Positions 45,413 through 55,256 are shown, counted from the first letter of the stretch. The stretch: DNA of 64,000 bases from Achromobacter sp. Bel (GCF_012928505.1 NZ_JABBJN010000012.1:1-64000); one strand, 5' to 3'. The notes: generated by a model from the sequence alone, not told the origin. Translations and numbers: made by a program.

Positions 45413-46467
45413 GCCAGCGCTCCTGAAGCGGCGTAGCCGGAATCGGGTTGATGGATCAGGCAGCGCACGGCATGGCCGTCGCCCTGCCGCGTCATGGCGG
45501 GCGCCTGTTGCGCACAGATTGCGCGAGCCTGGGCGCAGCGCGTATGGAAGCGGCAACCCGAAGGCGGATCGATGGGATTGGGCGGATCGCCCGACAGCGG
45601 CGCCGATTCGGTGCGCTGCCCCGGCTCCATCGACGGCATCGACCGCAGCAACGCTTGCGTGTAGGGATGGCGCGGCGCGTCGAACACCTGGTCGACGGGG
45701 CCCAGCTCGACGACTTCGCCCAGGTACATGACCATTACCCGATCCGAGATGTACCGCACCACGTTCAGGTCATGGCTGATGAACAGGTACGTCAGCCCGA
45801 AATCGTCCTTCAGGTCCAGCAGCAGGTTCAACACCTGCGCTTCCACGGATTTGTCCAGCGCCGACACCGCTTCATCCAGGATGACCAGCCGCGGATGCAA
45901 CGCCAGCGCGCGCGCGATGTTCACGCGCTGGCGCTGGCCGCCGGACAATTCATGCGGATAGCGGCCGGCAAAGCGCTGCGGCTCCAGGCCCACGCGGCCC
46001 AGCAAACCGCGCGCCACCGCGATGGCGTCGTTCCGGGCCGTGCCGTGCACCCGGGGGCCGAAGGCGACCGAATCTTCGATGGTCATGCGCGGGTTCAGCG
46101 ACGAATAGCTGTCCTGGAACACCATCTGCGTCTGGCGCCGGAATTCCCGCAACGCCAGCGCGCGCGAGCCGACCGCCATGCCGTCGAACACCAGTTCGCC
46201 CTGGTCCTGCGCGATCAGCTGCATCACCAGCCGCGCCGTGGTCGACTTGCCGCAACCGGATTCGCCGACCACGCCCAGGGTCTCGCCCTTCTTCACGTCG
46301 AAGTCGACGCCGTCCACCGCGCGCACGGCGTTGCCGCCCCGCTTGCGCGACAACGGATCCCGTTTGAGCGGGAAGTGCTTGACCAGCCCGCGCACGCTCA
46401 GCAGCGGCTGGGCCGGGCCACCCACATCGTCGTGGGCGGCGCGAGCCGTTTCGATCAGTGCGCTCAT
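45409..46467 (-). CDS. Oligopeptide-type ABC transporter ATPase (DppF/OppF-like)
   Basis: A 352-residue ATPase. Walker A GESGCGKS (68-75), Q-loop 'MVFQDSYSSLNPRMTI', signature LSGGQRQ (174-180), Walker B 'LVILDEAVSALD'. The C-terminal 'RHPYTQALLRSMP' and 'GCRFHTRCAQARAIC' are the oligopeptide HPY region. The ATG ending at 46467 overlaps the permease stop by 4 bp. Works as a heterodimer with the DppD-like protein encoded next. Confidence 0.93.
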   Translation of the reverse strand: MSALIETARAAHDDVGGPAQPLLSVRGLVKHFPLKRDPLSRKRGGNAVRAVDGVDFDVKKGETLGVVGESGCGKSTTARLVMQLIAQDQGELVFDGMAVGSRALALREFRRQTQMVFQDSYSSLNPRMTIEDSVAFGPRVHGTARNDAIAVARGLLGRVGLEPQRFAGRYPHELSGGQRQRVNIARALALHPRLVILDEAVSALDKSVEAQVLNLLLDLKDDFGLTYLFISHDLNVVRYISDRVMVMYLGEVVELGPVDQVFDAPRHPYTQALLRSMPSMEPGQRTESAPLSGDPPNPIDPPSGCRFHTRCAQARAICAQQAPAMTRQGDGHAVRCLIHQPDSGYAASGALA

Positions 46468-47360
46468 TCCTTGACCTCCATGGCAGACCGCAGGCCGTCG
46501 GACAGCAGGTTGAACGACATGGACGTGATGAAGATCATCACGCCGGGCAACGCCGCCACCCAGGGTTGCGTATAGATCGCAGTGCGCAGCGTATTGAGCA
46601 TCAACCCCCATTCGGGTTCGGGCGGACGCACGCCCAGGCCCAGGAACGACAGGCCGGAAGCCAGGATCATGGACACGGAGATCAGGCTGGTCGAATACAC
46701 GAATATCGGACCCAGCACGTTGGACAGCACGTGCGCCCGCACGATGGTGAACGGCGATGCGCCCGAGGCCCGGGCCGCGTCGACATAGTCGCTGCGCCGC
46801 ACCTGCGCGGTAACGCTCTCGGCCACGCGCACGACCTGCGGGATGAAGACGATGGTCAGCGACACGATGGCGTTGAAGATGCCTGCCCCCAACGTGCCCG
46901 ACAGCGCGATCGCCAGCAGCACGGACGGAAACGCGTAGAACACGTCCACCACCCGCATGATCAGCGTGCTGGTCCAGCCCCCCACGTACCCTGCCAGGAT
47001 GCCGATGGCGCTGCCTGCGGCGAAAGCCGCGATGACCGGCACAATGCCCATGAACAGGGACAGCCGCGCGCCCAGCATCAGGCGCGACAGCATGTCGCGG
47101 CCCAGCTCGTCGGCGCCCAGCGGATAGCCTTCGGTGCCGATGGGCCGCAAGCGCTTAAGCATCGACGCCTGGAAAGGATCGGCGGGAGAAATCCAGGGCG
47201 CCAGGACCGCCATGACGATCAGCGCCAGGATGACGGCGCCGGCGGCCACGGCCACGGGATCACGGCGCAAGCGGCGCCACACGTTGGACCAGTAGCCGGG
47301 CGACCGGGCGACCGGCACCGCAGCTGGCGCGGCCGCCGGGCTTGCAAGGGAATGGGTCAT
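46464..47360 (-). CDS. Oligopeptide-type ABC permease (DppC/OppC-like)
   Basis: A 298-residue inner-membrane protein with six helices. 'YPLGADELGRDMLSRLMLGARLSL' is the DppC hallmark, and the EAA loop is 'DYVDAARASGASPFTIVRAHVLSN'. It starts 4 bp after the DppB-like stop and overlaps the DppF-like ATG by 4 bp, so this operon is tightly packed. Confidence 0.93.
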   Translation of the reverse strand: MTHSLASPAAAPAAVPVARSPGYWSNVWRRLRRDPVAVAAGAVILALIVMAVLAPWISPADPFQASMLKRLRPIGTEGYPLGADELGRDMLSRLMLGARLSLFMGIVPVIAAFAAGSAIGILAGYVGGWTSTLIMRVVDVFYAFPSVLLAIALSGTLGAGIFNAIVSLTIVFIPQVVRVAESVTAQVRRSDYVDAARASGASPFTIVRAHVLSNVLGPIFVYSTSLISVSMILASGLSFLGLGVRPPEPEWGLMLNTLRTAIYTQPWVAALPGVMIFITSMSFNLLSDGLRSAMEVKE

Positions 47361-47364
47361 GCGA

Positions 47365-48318
47365 TCAGCTCCTTTCGATGCGCGGGTCGAACAGGCCTTG
47401 CAGGATGTCGACGGCCAGATTCAGGACCACGAAGAACAGCGCCAGCACCAGGATCGTGCCTTGCAGCAGCGGCAGGTCGCGCTGGAAGATCGCGGCGTTC
47501 AGCAGGAAGCCTGTACCCGGCCAGGAAAAGACGGTCTCGATCAGGATGGAGCCGCCCAGCAGGTAGCCCAGCTGCAGGCCCATCACGGCCAGCGCCGTGG
47601 GCGCGCAGTTCTTGGCCACGTGCAGGAAAACACCCAGGTCGGTCAGGCCGCGCGCGCGCAGCCCGACCACGAATTCCTGCGACAGGGTCTCGGCCACCAG
47701 GGCGCGCACCGTGCGGGCGATGATGCCCATGGGGATCACCGACATGGTCACGGCCGGCAGGATCATGTGGCGGAAATGCGCCCAGTCCGCGGCCCATTCG
47801 CCCGAGCCGCCCGGCCCCGCGCCGGTAGGCGGCAACCACATCAGTTGCGTCGAGAACACGATGACCAGCACCATGCCCAGCCAATAGTGCGGCACGCTGA
47901 CGCCGATGACGGACACGAACGACGCCAGGCGGTCCATGGGCGAGTTGCGGTAATAGCCGCCGACGAAACCCAGGAACGCTCCCACGACAAAGCCCAGCAT
48001 CGTCGCCAGACAGGCCAGCCGCAAGGTATTACCCACCGCGTTGAGCACTTCGGCGGCGACGGGGCGGCCGGTGGCGATGGAGGTGCCCAGATCGCCATGC
48101 AGCGCGCGCCACAGCCAGCCCGCGAACTGCTCGATGAGCGGACGGTCGAAACCGTACAACTGCATCAGTTGCCGCTGCAGGTCGGCGGACGCGTCGGGCG
48201 GCAGGATCGACACCAGCGGATCGCCAGGCGCCAGATGGATCAACAGGAAACAGAGCAGCGCGACCCCCGCCATGATGGGCAGGGCGTACACCACGCGCCG
48301 GAAGATGTAGGACAGCAT
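47365..48318 (-). CDS. Oligopeptide-type ABC permease (DppB/OppB-like)
   Basis: A 317-residue inner-membrane protein with six helices. The ATG ending at 48318 gives 'MLSYIFRRVVYALPIMAGVALLCFLLIHLAPGDPL', the standard DppB start; a GTG three codons earlier is less likely. The EAA loop is 'LVAETLSQEFVVGLRARGL'. It lies 62 bp after the binding-protein gene. Confidence 0.93.
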   Translation of the reverse strand: MLSYIFRRVVYALPIMAGVALLCFLLIHLAPGDPLVSILPPDASADLQRQLMQLYGFDRPLIEQFAGWLWRALHGDLGTSIATGRPVAAEVLNAVGNTLRLACLATMLGFVVGAFLGFVGGYYRNSPMDRLASFVSVIGVSVPHYWLGMVLVIVFSTQLMWLPPTGAGPGGSGEWAADWAHFRHMILPAVTMSVIPMGIIARTVRALVAETLSQEFVVGLRARGLTDLGVFLHVAKNCAPTALAVMGLQLGYLLGGSILIETVFSWPGTGFLLNAAIFQRDLPLLQGTILVLALFFVVLNLAVDILQGLFDPRIERS

Positions 48319-48380
48319 AGGCGTCACCGGCTAATGCGAGCAGGACGCCGCACGGCGCAGCGTCCTGCTCGCGTTCAACA

Positions 48381-50048
48381 TCAATCCATCGACATCGTGG
48401 CGATATCGATGAACCAGCTCTTGGGCTGCACCACGCCCTTGACCTTCGGGGACATCGCGCGCGGCCCGACGTCATGCGCGATCCAGACGAACGGCGCCTC
48501 CTCCACCACGCGCGCATGCAGCTTGGCCAGCGCGGCGTCGCGTTCCGCGGGCGTGAAGGTCGTGCGCGCATCCTTGATCAGGCCGTCGATCTCGGCGTTG
48601 CCGAAGTAGCCCCAGTTGTTCGACGTGGGCGGGAAGGTCTTGGTGCTGACGAACCGCACGATCGCGAAGAAGGGATCCATGGCCGCGAAGCTGACGTTGA
48701 TGGCGTCGCTGCCGTTGGCCGACGGGTCCTTCGCGCCCTTGCGCCAATTGGTGAACAGGGTGTTCCACTCCACCACGTCGAAGCTCACGTCGAAGTAGCA
48801 GTCTTTCAGATTCTGCTGCACTAACTCGTTCATGGGCAGCGGCTGCATCTGGCCCGAACCCGACGCGGAGGTCTGCACCTTGACCTTCACCGGCTTGGCC
48901 TTGGAGTAGCCCGCGTCCGCCATCAGCTTGCGCGCGGCGTCCGGGTCGTACTTGATGTCGAACTTGGGGTTGCCCCACCAGGGATGCCCCGGCGGGACGG
49001 TGCCCTTGGGCTCGGCCATCATGCCGCCCAGCAATTGCTTAAGCTCGCCCCGGTTCACGCAAAGGTTGGCGGCCTGGCGCACGCGCTGGTCCAGCCACGG
49101 GGACCCTTCCTTGAACGACAGTTGCCACGGCCACACGTGCGGCTGCTCGTTGGAATAGATGACAAAGCCCCGGGCCTTGATCGCCTCGAACGCGTCGGGC
49201 GCCGGCGCCTCGATCCAGTCGACCTGACCGGACATCAGCGCGGCGGTGCGGGAATTGGCCTCCGGCAGCGGCAGCATCACCACGCGGTCGATCTTCGGCC
49301 GGCGCTTCTCGTCCCAGTACGCGTCGTATTTGACGACTTCCAGCCGTTCACGCGGCACGAACTTGGCCATCTTGAACGGGCCGGTGCCCGCCGCGTCGGC
49401 CGCAAACGCGGCCCAGGCCTTCTGCGACCGCTCTGCCGCATCCGTCACGGACGCCGGCACCGCGGCCAGCTTCTTTTGCCACTGCGCAGGCGACGCCATG
49501 TACAGGTTGGTCAGATTGATCGGCAGAAACGAATCCGGCTCCGAGGTCTTGAGTTCCACCGTCAGGTCGTCGATCTTGCGGGCCGACACCAGCGTCGGCA
49601 TGCGCGAGGCGGTCACGCCTACCTGGCTGGGATCGAACTGCGGCGCGCTCTTATCCAGCACCTTGCCCACGTTCCACACCACCGCGTCCGCATTGAAATC
49701 CGATCCGTCATGGAACTTCACGCCCGGACGCAACTTGAACACCCAGATCGTCTTGTCGGCGGCGTCCACCTCCCAGGACAAGGCCAGGCCCGGGATCAGC
49801 ACGCTGGGCCCGTCCTGCTTGGACAGGTCCCATTGGGTCAGTCCGTCGTACATCGGAATACCGGTGAACCGGTTGCCCTCGAAGCCCTGATCGGGCTGAC
49901 CGAGCGTGCGCGGAATGTCTCCCGCCGTCATGCCGATGCGCAGCACCTTTTCGGCACGCGCCATGGCCGGCGTGAGGATGGCGGCGCCTGCCGCCGTCAG
50001 CGCCAGCGCGGCGGCCAGGGATTTGATGCGGATACTCCGTGTCTGCAT
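48381..50048 (-). CDS. ABC transporter substrate-binding protein, family 5
   Basis: Periplasmic receptor of 555 residues, signal peptide 1-32 (ARA-E). 'MYDGLTQWDL', 'LALSWEVDAADKTIWVFKLRPGVKFHDGSDFNADAV' and 'AAGTGPFKM' are SBP_bac_5 features. It is the first gene of the importer, with a 28-bp perfect inverted repeat 36-63 bp before the ATG. It diverges in length and binding-cleft text from the other peptide receptor of this window, so a different ligand is expected. Confidence 0.93.
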   Translation of the reverse strand: MQTRSIRIKSLAAALALTAAGAAILTPAMARAEKVLRIGMTAGDIPRTLGQPDQGFEGNRFTGIPMYDGLTQWDLSKQDGPSVLIPGLALSWEVDAADKTIWVFKLRPGVKFHDGSDFNADAVVWNVGKVLDKSAPQFDPSQVGVTASRMPTLVSARKIDDLTVELKTSEPDSFLPINLTNLYMASPAQWQKKLAAVPASVTDAAERSQKAWAAFAADAAGTGPFKMAKFVPRERLEVVKYDAYWDEKRRPKIDRVVMLPLPEANSRTAALMSGQVDWIEAPAPDAFEAIKARGFVIYSNEQPHVWPWQLSFKEGSPWLDQRVRQAANLCVNRGELKQLLGGMMAEPKGTVPPGHPWWGNPKFDIKYDPDAARKLMADAGYSKAKPVKVKVQTSASGSGQMQPLPMNELVQQNLKDCYFDVSFDVVEWNTLFTNWRKGAKDPSANGSDAINVSFAAMDPFFAIVRFVSTKTFPPTSNNWGYFGNAEIDGLIKDARTTFTPAERDAALAKLHARVVEEAPFVWIAHDVGPRAMSPKVKGVVQPKSWFIDIATMSMD

Positions 50049-50083
50049 TGCGGTTCTCCAGGGTCACGTGCACAGACTTAGTA

Positions 50084-50111
50084 CACAGAATTTGTATAAG
50101 CAAATTCTGTG
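50084..50111. promoter_or_regulatory. Perfect 11-6-11 inverted repeat in the ABC operon promoter region
   Basis: CACAGAATTTG (50084-50094) and CAAATTCTGTG (50101-50111) flank TATAAG. The site is strikingly AT-rich in an otherwise GC-rich 194-bp spacer between the M20 hydrolase and the binding-protein gene. Symmetry, length and position mark it as a repressor or activator operator; no gene for its regulator is identified next to it. Confidence 0.75.
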
Positions 50112-50242
50112 CCATATGCAGGGCACTGGAGCCCCCAGGGCTTGGCCTGGGAAATGCAGTCAGGAACGGCGCGCGGCGCCGGCGGACGGCACCACGGCAG
50201 CGCAAGATGCGCCGACGTGGTGCGGGTATGCGCGCAAGCGGA

Positions 50243-51517
50243 TCATGCCGCCACGCCGGCTTGCGCCAGCATGGCGCGCAGCAGGACGTTGCATCCTGCT
50301 TCCAGATGCTCGGGACGCGCGTCCTCGATCTCGTTATGGCTGATGCCATCCTTGCACGGGACGAAGATCATCGCCGCCGGTGCCACGCGCGCCAGGTAGA
50401 CAGCGTCATGCCCTGCGCCGCTGACCACGTCCAGGGCGGACATCGACAAGGCCTTGGCGCCTTCGCGTACCGAATCCACCAGCGCGGGCGCGAACGGCTG
50501 CGGCGGGAAGTACACCACTTGATCCACCTGGGCGGTAACGCCCCGCGCCGCCGCTGCCGCCTCAGCCGCCGCGCGTAACGCGGCGTCCATCGCCGATAGC
50601 GTGGCGTCGTCGGCCGCCCGCAGGTCAACCGTCAAGCGCACGCGGCCGGGAATCACGTTGCGGGAATTGGGGAACACGTCCATCCAACCTACCGTGCCGC
50701 GCGCGTTGGGCGCATGCGCCAGCGCGATCTGGTTCACGGCCAGCACCAGCTCGGAAGCCGCCAGCAAGGCATCGCGGCGCAGCGGCATGGGCGTGGGGCC
50801 CGCATGCGCTTCCACGCCGGTCAGCACCACGTCGTACCAGCGCTGGCCCAATGCGGCCGTCACCACGCCGATCACGGTATCGGCGGCTTCCAGCACCGGC
50901 CCTTGTTCGATATGCGCCTCGAAGTACGCGCCCACCCCGTCCGGCTGCGCCGGAGGCACGGCGGCGGCGCCGTCATAGCCAATGCCGCACAAGGCTTCGC
51001 GCACACTGACGCCGTCGCGGTCCTGCTGCGACAATGCGTGCTCCAGCGTGAAGGCGCCCGCGTATACGCCGGACCCCATCATCACGGGCACGAACCGCGA
51101 GCCCTCTTCATTGGTCCACACCGCCAGTTCCAGCGGCGCGTCGGTCTGCACCCCCGCATCGTTCAGCGTGCGCAGCACTTCCAGCCCGGCCAGCACGCCA
51201 TAGTTGCCGTCGAATTTCCCGCCGGTGGGCTGGGTGTCGATATGGCTGCCCGTCATGACGGCGGGCAAGCTGTTGTTGCGGCCCGGCCGGCGCGCGAAGA
51301 TATTGCCGATGGCGTCGACGCGCACCTCGCAGCCGGCCTCCATCGCCCAATTGACGAACAGGTCGCGGCCTTGCCTGTCCAGGTCAGTCAGGGCCAACCG
51401 GCACACGCCGCCTTTTTCGGTGCCGCCGATGCGGGCCAGGTCCATCAGCGATTGCCACAAGCGCGCGCCGTCCACACGCAGGTCGGCCAGGGAGGGGGTT
51501 GCGGAGGCAAGCGTCAT
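50243..51517 (-). CDS. M20-family Zn-dependent hydrolase (N-carbamoyl-L-amino acid hydrolase / allantoate amidohydrolase type)
   Basis: Cytoplasmic hydrolase of 424 residues. 'TGSHIDTQPTGGKFDGNYGVL' gives H92, D94 and the bridging D103; 'WTNEEGSRF' gives E137 and E138; 'AHIEQGPVLE' and 'GAGHDA' are typical of the carbamoylase group. It releases an amino acid from an N-carbamoyl or ureido compound in known members. It lies between the MFS gene and the ABC operon, all on the same strand, hinting that one importer brings in its substrate. Confidence 0.9.
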   Translation of the reverse strand: MTLASATPSLADLRVDGARLWQSLMDLARIGGTEKGGVCRLALTDLDRQGRDLFVNWAMEAGCEVRVDAIGNIFARRPGRNNSLPAVMTGSHIDTQPTGGKFDGNYGVLAGLEVLRTLNDAGVQTDAPLELAVWTNEEGSRFVPVMMGSGVYAGAFTLEHALSQQDRDGVSVREALCGIGYDGAAAVPPAQPDGVGAYFEAHIEQGPVLEAADTVIGVVTAALGQRWYDVVLTGVEAHAGPTPMPLRRDALLAASELVLAVNQIALAHAPNARGTVGWMDVFPNSRNVIPGRVRLTVDLRAADDATLSAMDAALRAAAEAAAAARGVTAQVDQVVYFPPQPFAPALVDSVREGAKALSMSALDVVSGAGHDAVYLARVAPAAMIFVPCKDGISHNEIEDARPEHLEAGCNVLLRAMLAQAGVAA

Positions 51518-51572
51518 GGAAGTTCCTGTTCAGGTGACGGCCGCGGCGTGCGGCATCGATGCAGGCCATTTT

Positions 51573-52949
51573 TCACTGTGTACCAGCGCCCTGCAAGTGC
51601 GCAAACGCCGCGGCGTCCTCCAATGCCAGGCTGCGCCGGTAGCGGGCACATCCCGCCGCCAGCAACACGATGCACAGCACCGTCGCCCCTCCGACCAGGA
51701 TGGACAGCGACTGCCCCACGGCCGCCGGCTGTTTGAACAGGCGGTCGGTCAGCAAGGCGACCGCCGTGGTCCCCAGACCCAGGCCGATCAAGTTCGAGAT
51801 CAGCAGGAACAGGGCCGACACCTGGGCGCGGATCTGGTTGGGCGGCAGGATCTGCATGGCCGCCGTGGACGTGGGCATCGGGAAGGATGCGAAGAACATC
51901 GCGGGCAGCAGCAGGCCCACCGACAACCACAGGCTGTCCACCTGCGTGAAGGCCACCGCCGGCAGGGCCATGCCGACCGCGCCAATCACGCCAGCGCGCA
52001 GCGGCGCATCGCTATAGCCCCGCCTGGCCAGCCAGTCCATCAGCCAGCCGCCACAGAACACGCCCGCGGTATTGGCCACCAGCACCACCACGCCCAGCAT
52101 GTAGCCCACCTCCACCGGCGACATGCCGAACTTCCGTATGTAGAACGCGGGCGTCCAGCCCAACAGCGCGAACAGCACCATGGCGTAGAACGAAAAGCCC
52201 AGGTAATGGCAGAAGAACGTGCCCCGGTGCCGGCCCAGGAAACGCGCGGTGTCGCGCAACGTGGGCTTTTGCGCCTGGCCGGCGGCATTGCGGCGCAGGC
52301 CAAGCCGCTGCGGATCGCGCACCGTCAACAGGATCAGCAGCGCCACCAGCAGGCCGGGTAGCCCCACGATGAAGAACGTGACCTGCCACGGCCGCATCGC
52401 GCCGATCCACGGCACCACCACGATATCCACGCTTTTCAGCAGGTTGATCACGTAGCCACCGATCAGGAAGGCCATGCCGCCGCCGATGAACGACCCGATC
52501 GAATAGATGCCCACCGCGCGCCCCAACCTGTCGCGCGGGAACATGTCGCTAAGCATGGAATAGGTGGCGGGCGACAAGGCGGCTTCGCCCACGCCCACGC
52601 CAATGCGCGCCAGGAACATCTGCGCAAAGTTGCGGGACAAGCCACAGGCCGCGGTGGCCAGGCTCCAGAACGCCACCCCGATCGCGATGATCTTCGGGCG
52701 CGAATAGCGGTCGGCCAGCAAGGCGATGGGAATGCCCATGAAGGCGTAGAACAAAGAGAACGCTAAGCCGTGCAGCAGGCTGAACTGGGTGTCGGACAAC
52801 TGCAGATCCTGCTTGATCGGCTCGATCATCAGCGCCAGGATCTGTCTGTCGACGAAGGAAAATATGTACGCTAGCATGCAGATCACGACGACGTACCACT
52901 CATAGGCGTAGCTTCGTCCTGCCTCTTGCTGCCGGGTGGCGTCAGTCAT
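51573..52949 (-). CDS. MFS transporter (spinster-like group)
   Basis: Inner-membrane carrier, 458 residues, twelve helices. The ATG ending at 52949 has AAGGGA upstream; a much longer frame continues into the antisense strand of the AraC gene and is rejected. 'YIFSFVDRQILALMIEPIKQDL' and 'GLAFSLFYAFMGIPIALLADRYSRPKIIAIG' are characteristic. It starts the leftward gene set, 120 bp from the divergent AraC gene, and is followed after 55 bp by the M20 hydrolase. Confidence 0.9.
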   Translation of the reverse strand: MTDATRQQEAGRSYAYEWYVVVICMLAYIFSFVDRQILALMIEPIKQDLQLSDTQFSLLHGLAFSLFYAFMGIPIALLADRYSRPKIIAIGVAFWSLATAACGLSRNFAQMFLARIGVGVGEAALSPATYSMLSDMFPRDRLGRAVGIYSIGSFIGGGMAFLIGGYVINLLKSVDIVVVPWIGAMRPWQVTFFIVGLPGLLVALLILLTVRDPQRLGLRRNAAGQAQKPTLRDTARFLGRHRGTFFCHYLGFSFYAMVLFALLGWTPAFYIRKFGMSPVEVGYMLGVVVLVANTAGVFCGGWLMDWLARRGYSDAPLRAGVIGAVGMALPAVAFTQVDSLWLSVGLLLPAMFFASFPMPTSTAAMQILPPNQIRAQVSALFLLISNLIGLGLGTTAVALLTDRLFKQPAAVGQSLSILVGGATVLCIVLLAAGCARYRRSLALEDAAAFAHLQGAGTQ

Positions 52950-53069
52950 GTTGTTCCCTTGGAGTGTGCCGGGATCGGACTGCGTCCCGTTTGTCCATCT
53001 GTTGTAGGTCTTTGCGCAAACCGGCTCTATACGCCGGACGCAACGACTGTTCCCACCGCGCAGGAAAGC

Positions 53070-54053
53070 ATGTTCAACGACACCTATCCGCTGAACCGCC
53101 ATTGCTTGCTGGACTCGGGCAACGCCACCGAGATCAAGGACCAGGTCAGCCAGCACCTGTGGTCGCACCGCATGTGCGTCGCCCAGGGGAAACCCTTGCA
53201 ATCGCGGCTGTACGGCGTGTTCTTCGGCAGCGCGGCGCTGTTCGACCTGCACTACGGCGCAGAGGTTGAAATCGACGCCGGAGACATCGCCAGCTATTAC
53301 CTGATCCGCATCACGCTGCAAGGGACGGGCCTGGTCACGCTGGGCAAGCGCCGCGCCCCGATGCGCGAAGGCGGCCTGACGATCTCGTCGCCGTCGGAAC
53401 CCAGCGTGATCAGCATCGGGCGGGATTGCCGCAACCTGATCCTGCGCGTGGAACGGCAGGCGCTGGAACAGCAGCTGCAACGCCTGCTGGACCGGCCGAT
53501 CCGCCACGCCCTGGTGTTCGACCTGGAGGTGGACGCCGACGCCCCCGGCCTGGCCGCCGTGCGCGAAACGCTGGACTACCTGTGCCGGCTGTACCAGCAT
53601 CCCGCCATCGACGGCGTCACCCAGACGCTGGCCGCGGGCTTTTCCGATTATCTGCTGGCCTTGCTGTTGACCCAGCTGCCCCACAACTATTCGGCGCAAC
53701 TGCGCGCGGACCGCCGGCAGCCCCTGCCCCAGCATGTGCGCCGGGCACGCGAATACATCGAGACGCATGTCGACGAAGCGATTTCGCTGGCGGATCTGGC
53801 CGCGTATTGCGGCGTATCGATCCGCACTCTGCAAAACGGCTTCACGCAGTTCTTGAAGCAAAGCCCCAGCGACTATGTGCGCAACCAGCGCCTGGCACTG
53901 GTCCATGCGGCGCTTGAAGCCGCGCGCACGGGCGACAGCGTGACCGACATCCTGCTGCGCCATGGCGTGGCGAGCTTCGGACATTTCGCCACGCACTACC
54001 GCAAGCGCTACGGCTGCCTGCCGTCGGACACCTTGCGGCGGCATCGCGGATAG
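53070..54053 (+). CDS. AraC-family transcriptional regulator
   Basis: A 327-residue regulator. The ATG at 53070 has AGGAAAG just upstream; the longer frame includes promoter sequence. Residues about 20-190 are an AraC_binding_2-like sensor domain. The C-terminal ~100 residues hold two helix-turn-helix motifs ('ISLADLAAYCGVSIRTLQNGFTQFLKQSPSDYVRNQRL' and 'SVTDILLRHGVASFGHFATHYRKRYG'). It is divergent from the MFS-M20 genes and followed after 103 bp by the dehydrogenase pair, so it is well placed to control both sides. Confidence 0.92.
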   Translation: MFNDTYPLNRHCLLDSGNATEIKDQVSQHLWSHRMCVAQGKPLQSRLYGVFFGSAALFDLHYGAEVEIDAGDIASYYLIRITLQGTGLVTLGKRRAPMREGGLTISSPSEPSVISIGRDCRNLILRVERQALEQQLQRLLDRPIRHALVFDLEVDADAPGLAAVRETLDYLCRLYQHPAIDGVTQTLAAGFSDYLLALLLTQLPHNYSAQLRADRRQPLPQHVRRAREYIETHVDEAISLADLAAYCGVSIRTLQNGFTQFLKQSPSDYVRNQRLALVHAALEAARTGDSVTDILLRHGVASFGHFATHYRKRYGCLPSDTLRRHRG

Positions 54054-54156
54054 GCCCGGCCATTCCCTTGCCGGATCGGAACGGCGCTTGCGCGTTTAGC
54101 GCAGCCCCCGCAGGTCACCGTCGCTAGGATCAAGCTTTCATAGAAGGAGCTTGATC

Positions 54157-55254
54157 ATGCGAATCAGCGTCATAGGCGGCGGCCACGGCTGCTACGCGGC
54201 GGCGGGCGAGCTGGCGGAGAAGGGGCACGACGTGCGCTGGTGGCGGCGCGACGGCGCGGCGTTCGAAGGCTTGCGTGACGAGGGCGCGCTGACCCTCACC
54301 GACTACCGCGGCACGCGCCGCGTCCCGCTGGGCCACGGGTCCGGCCAGTTGCAACTGGCCGACGCCTTGGGCGACGCGGTGGCCGATGCGCAACTGCTGG
54401 TCATCCCGTTGCCCTCCACGACGCACGACGCGCTGGCCCCTGACTTGGCGCCGCTGTTGCAGGACGGGCAGGTGGTATTCCTGCCGCCGGGCACCTTCGG
54501 CAGCTACCTCTTCGCCCGCGCGCAGAAGCACGCCGGCAACCCCGCCCGCGTGGCCTACGCGGAAACCGGCACCCTGCCCTACCTGGCCCGCAAACACGGC
54601 AACGCCGTCGTCGTCAGCGGCTACGCGACGCGCCTGCCTACCGGCGTGTTTCCCAGCCGCCTCTCTGAAGAGGCGCTGGCGCTGCTGCGGCAGGCCTACC
54701 CGGCCATCGAACCGGTCGAAGACGCCCTGTCCGGCGCCCTGATGAACGCCGGCCCCATCATCCACCCGCCGCTCATCATGATGAACGCCGGTCCGCTGGA
54801 ACACTTCGACAAGTGGGACATCCACAACGAAGGCACGCAGGCCTCGATCCGCCGCGTGACCGATGCGCTGGACGCCGAACGCATCGCGATCCGCGAGGCG
54901 CTGGGCTACGCCGCGCCGCACTTCCCGCTGGCCGATCACTACGCCAGCGAAGGCGACGAATGGATGTACGGCCGAGGCGCCCACGGCAAGCTCACCGACA
55001 GCGGCGACTGGCGCGAAACCATCGACCTGCACACCCACCGCTATATGCTGGAAGACACGCGGCTAGGGCTGTCGTTCCTGGTGTCTACCGGTCGGTGGGC
55101 GGGCGTGCCGACCCCGGTGGCGCAAGGCTTGCTAAGCGTGGCCAGCGCGATCACCGGCCGGGACCTGTACGCGGAAGGCCGCACGTTGGAACGCCTGGGG
55201 CTTGACCGCCTGTCGCGCAGCGGCATGGCCGAACTGCTGGCGCAAGGATGCTGA
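54157..55254 (+). CDS. NAD/NADP octopine/nopaline dehydrogenase-family protein
   Basis: A 365-residue dehydrogenase. The Rossmann entry 'RISVIGGGHGCYAAAGELAEKGHDV' (2-26) and the C-terminal opine-dehydrogenase helical domain with 'NAGPIIHPPLIMMNAG' (N197, catalytic H203) match the family. Members oxidise or form secondary-amine dicarboxylic acids between an amino acid and a keto acid. The ATG at 54157 has AAGGAG upstream; a TTG six bases earlier is rejected. It ends at, or overlaps, the following 3HCDH gene, so the two make an operon. Direction of reaction and substrate unknown. Confidence 0.9.
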   Translation: MRISVIGGGHGCYAAAGELAEKGHDVRWWRRDGAAFEGLRDEGALTLTDYRGTRRVPLGHGSGQLQLADALGDAVADAQLLVIPLPSTTHDALAPDLAPLLQDGQVVFLPPGTFGSYLFARAQKHAGNPARVAYAETGTLPYLARKHGNAVVVSGYATRLPTGVFPSRLSEEALALLRQAYPAIEPVEDALSGALMNAGPIIHPPLIMMNAGPLEHFDKWDIHNEGTQASIRRVTDALDAERIAIREALGYAAPHFPLADHYASEGDEWMYGRGAHGKLTDSGDWRETIDLHTHRYMLEDTRLGLSFLVSTGRWAGVPTPVAQGLLSVASAITGRDLYAEGRTLERLGLDRLSRSGMAELLAQGC

Positions 55255-55256
55255 CC

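Noticed and set aside
50130-50160. CCCAGG-GCTTGG-CCTGGG hairpin after the M20 hydrolase gene as a terminator
   Set aside because: The stem is only 6 bp with no U-run on the transcribed strand, so it is not supported as a terminator.
52950-54044. Long N-terminal extension of the MFS gene to 823 residues
   Set aside because: The extension is antisense to the AraC gene and lacks hydrophobic segments. A good ribosome site and the conserved MFS start are at 52949.
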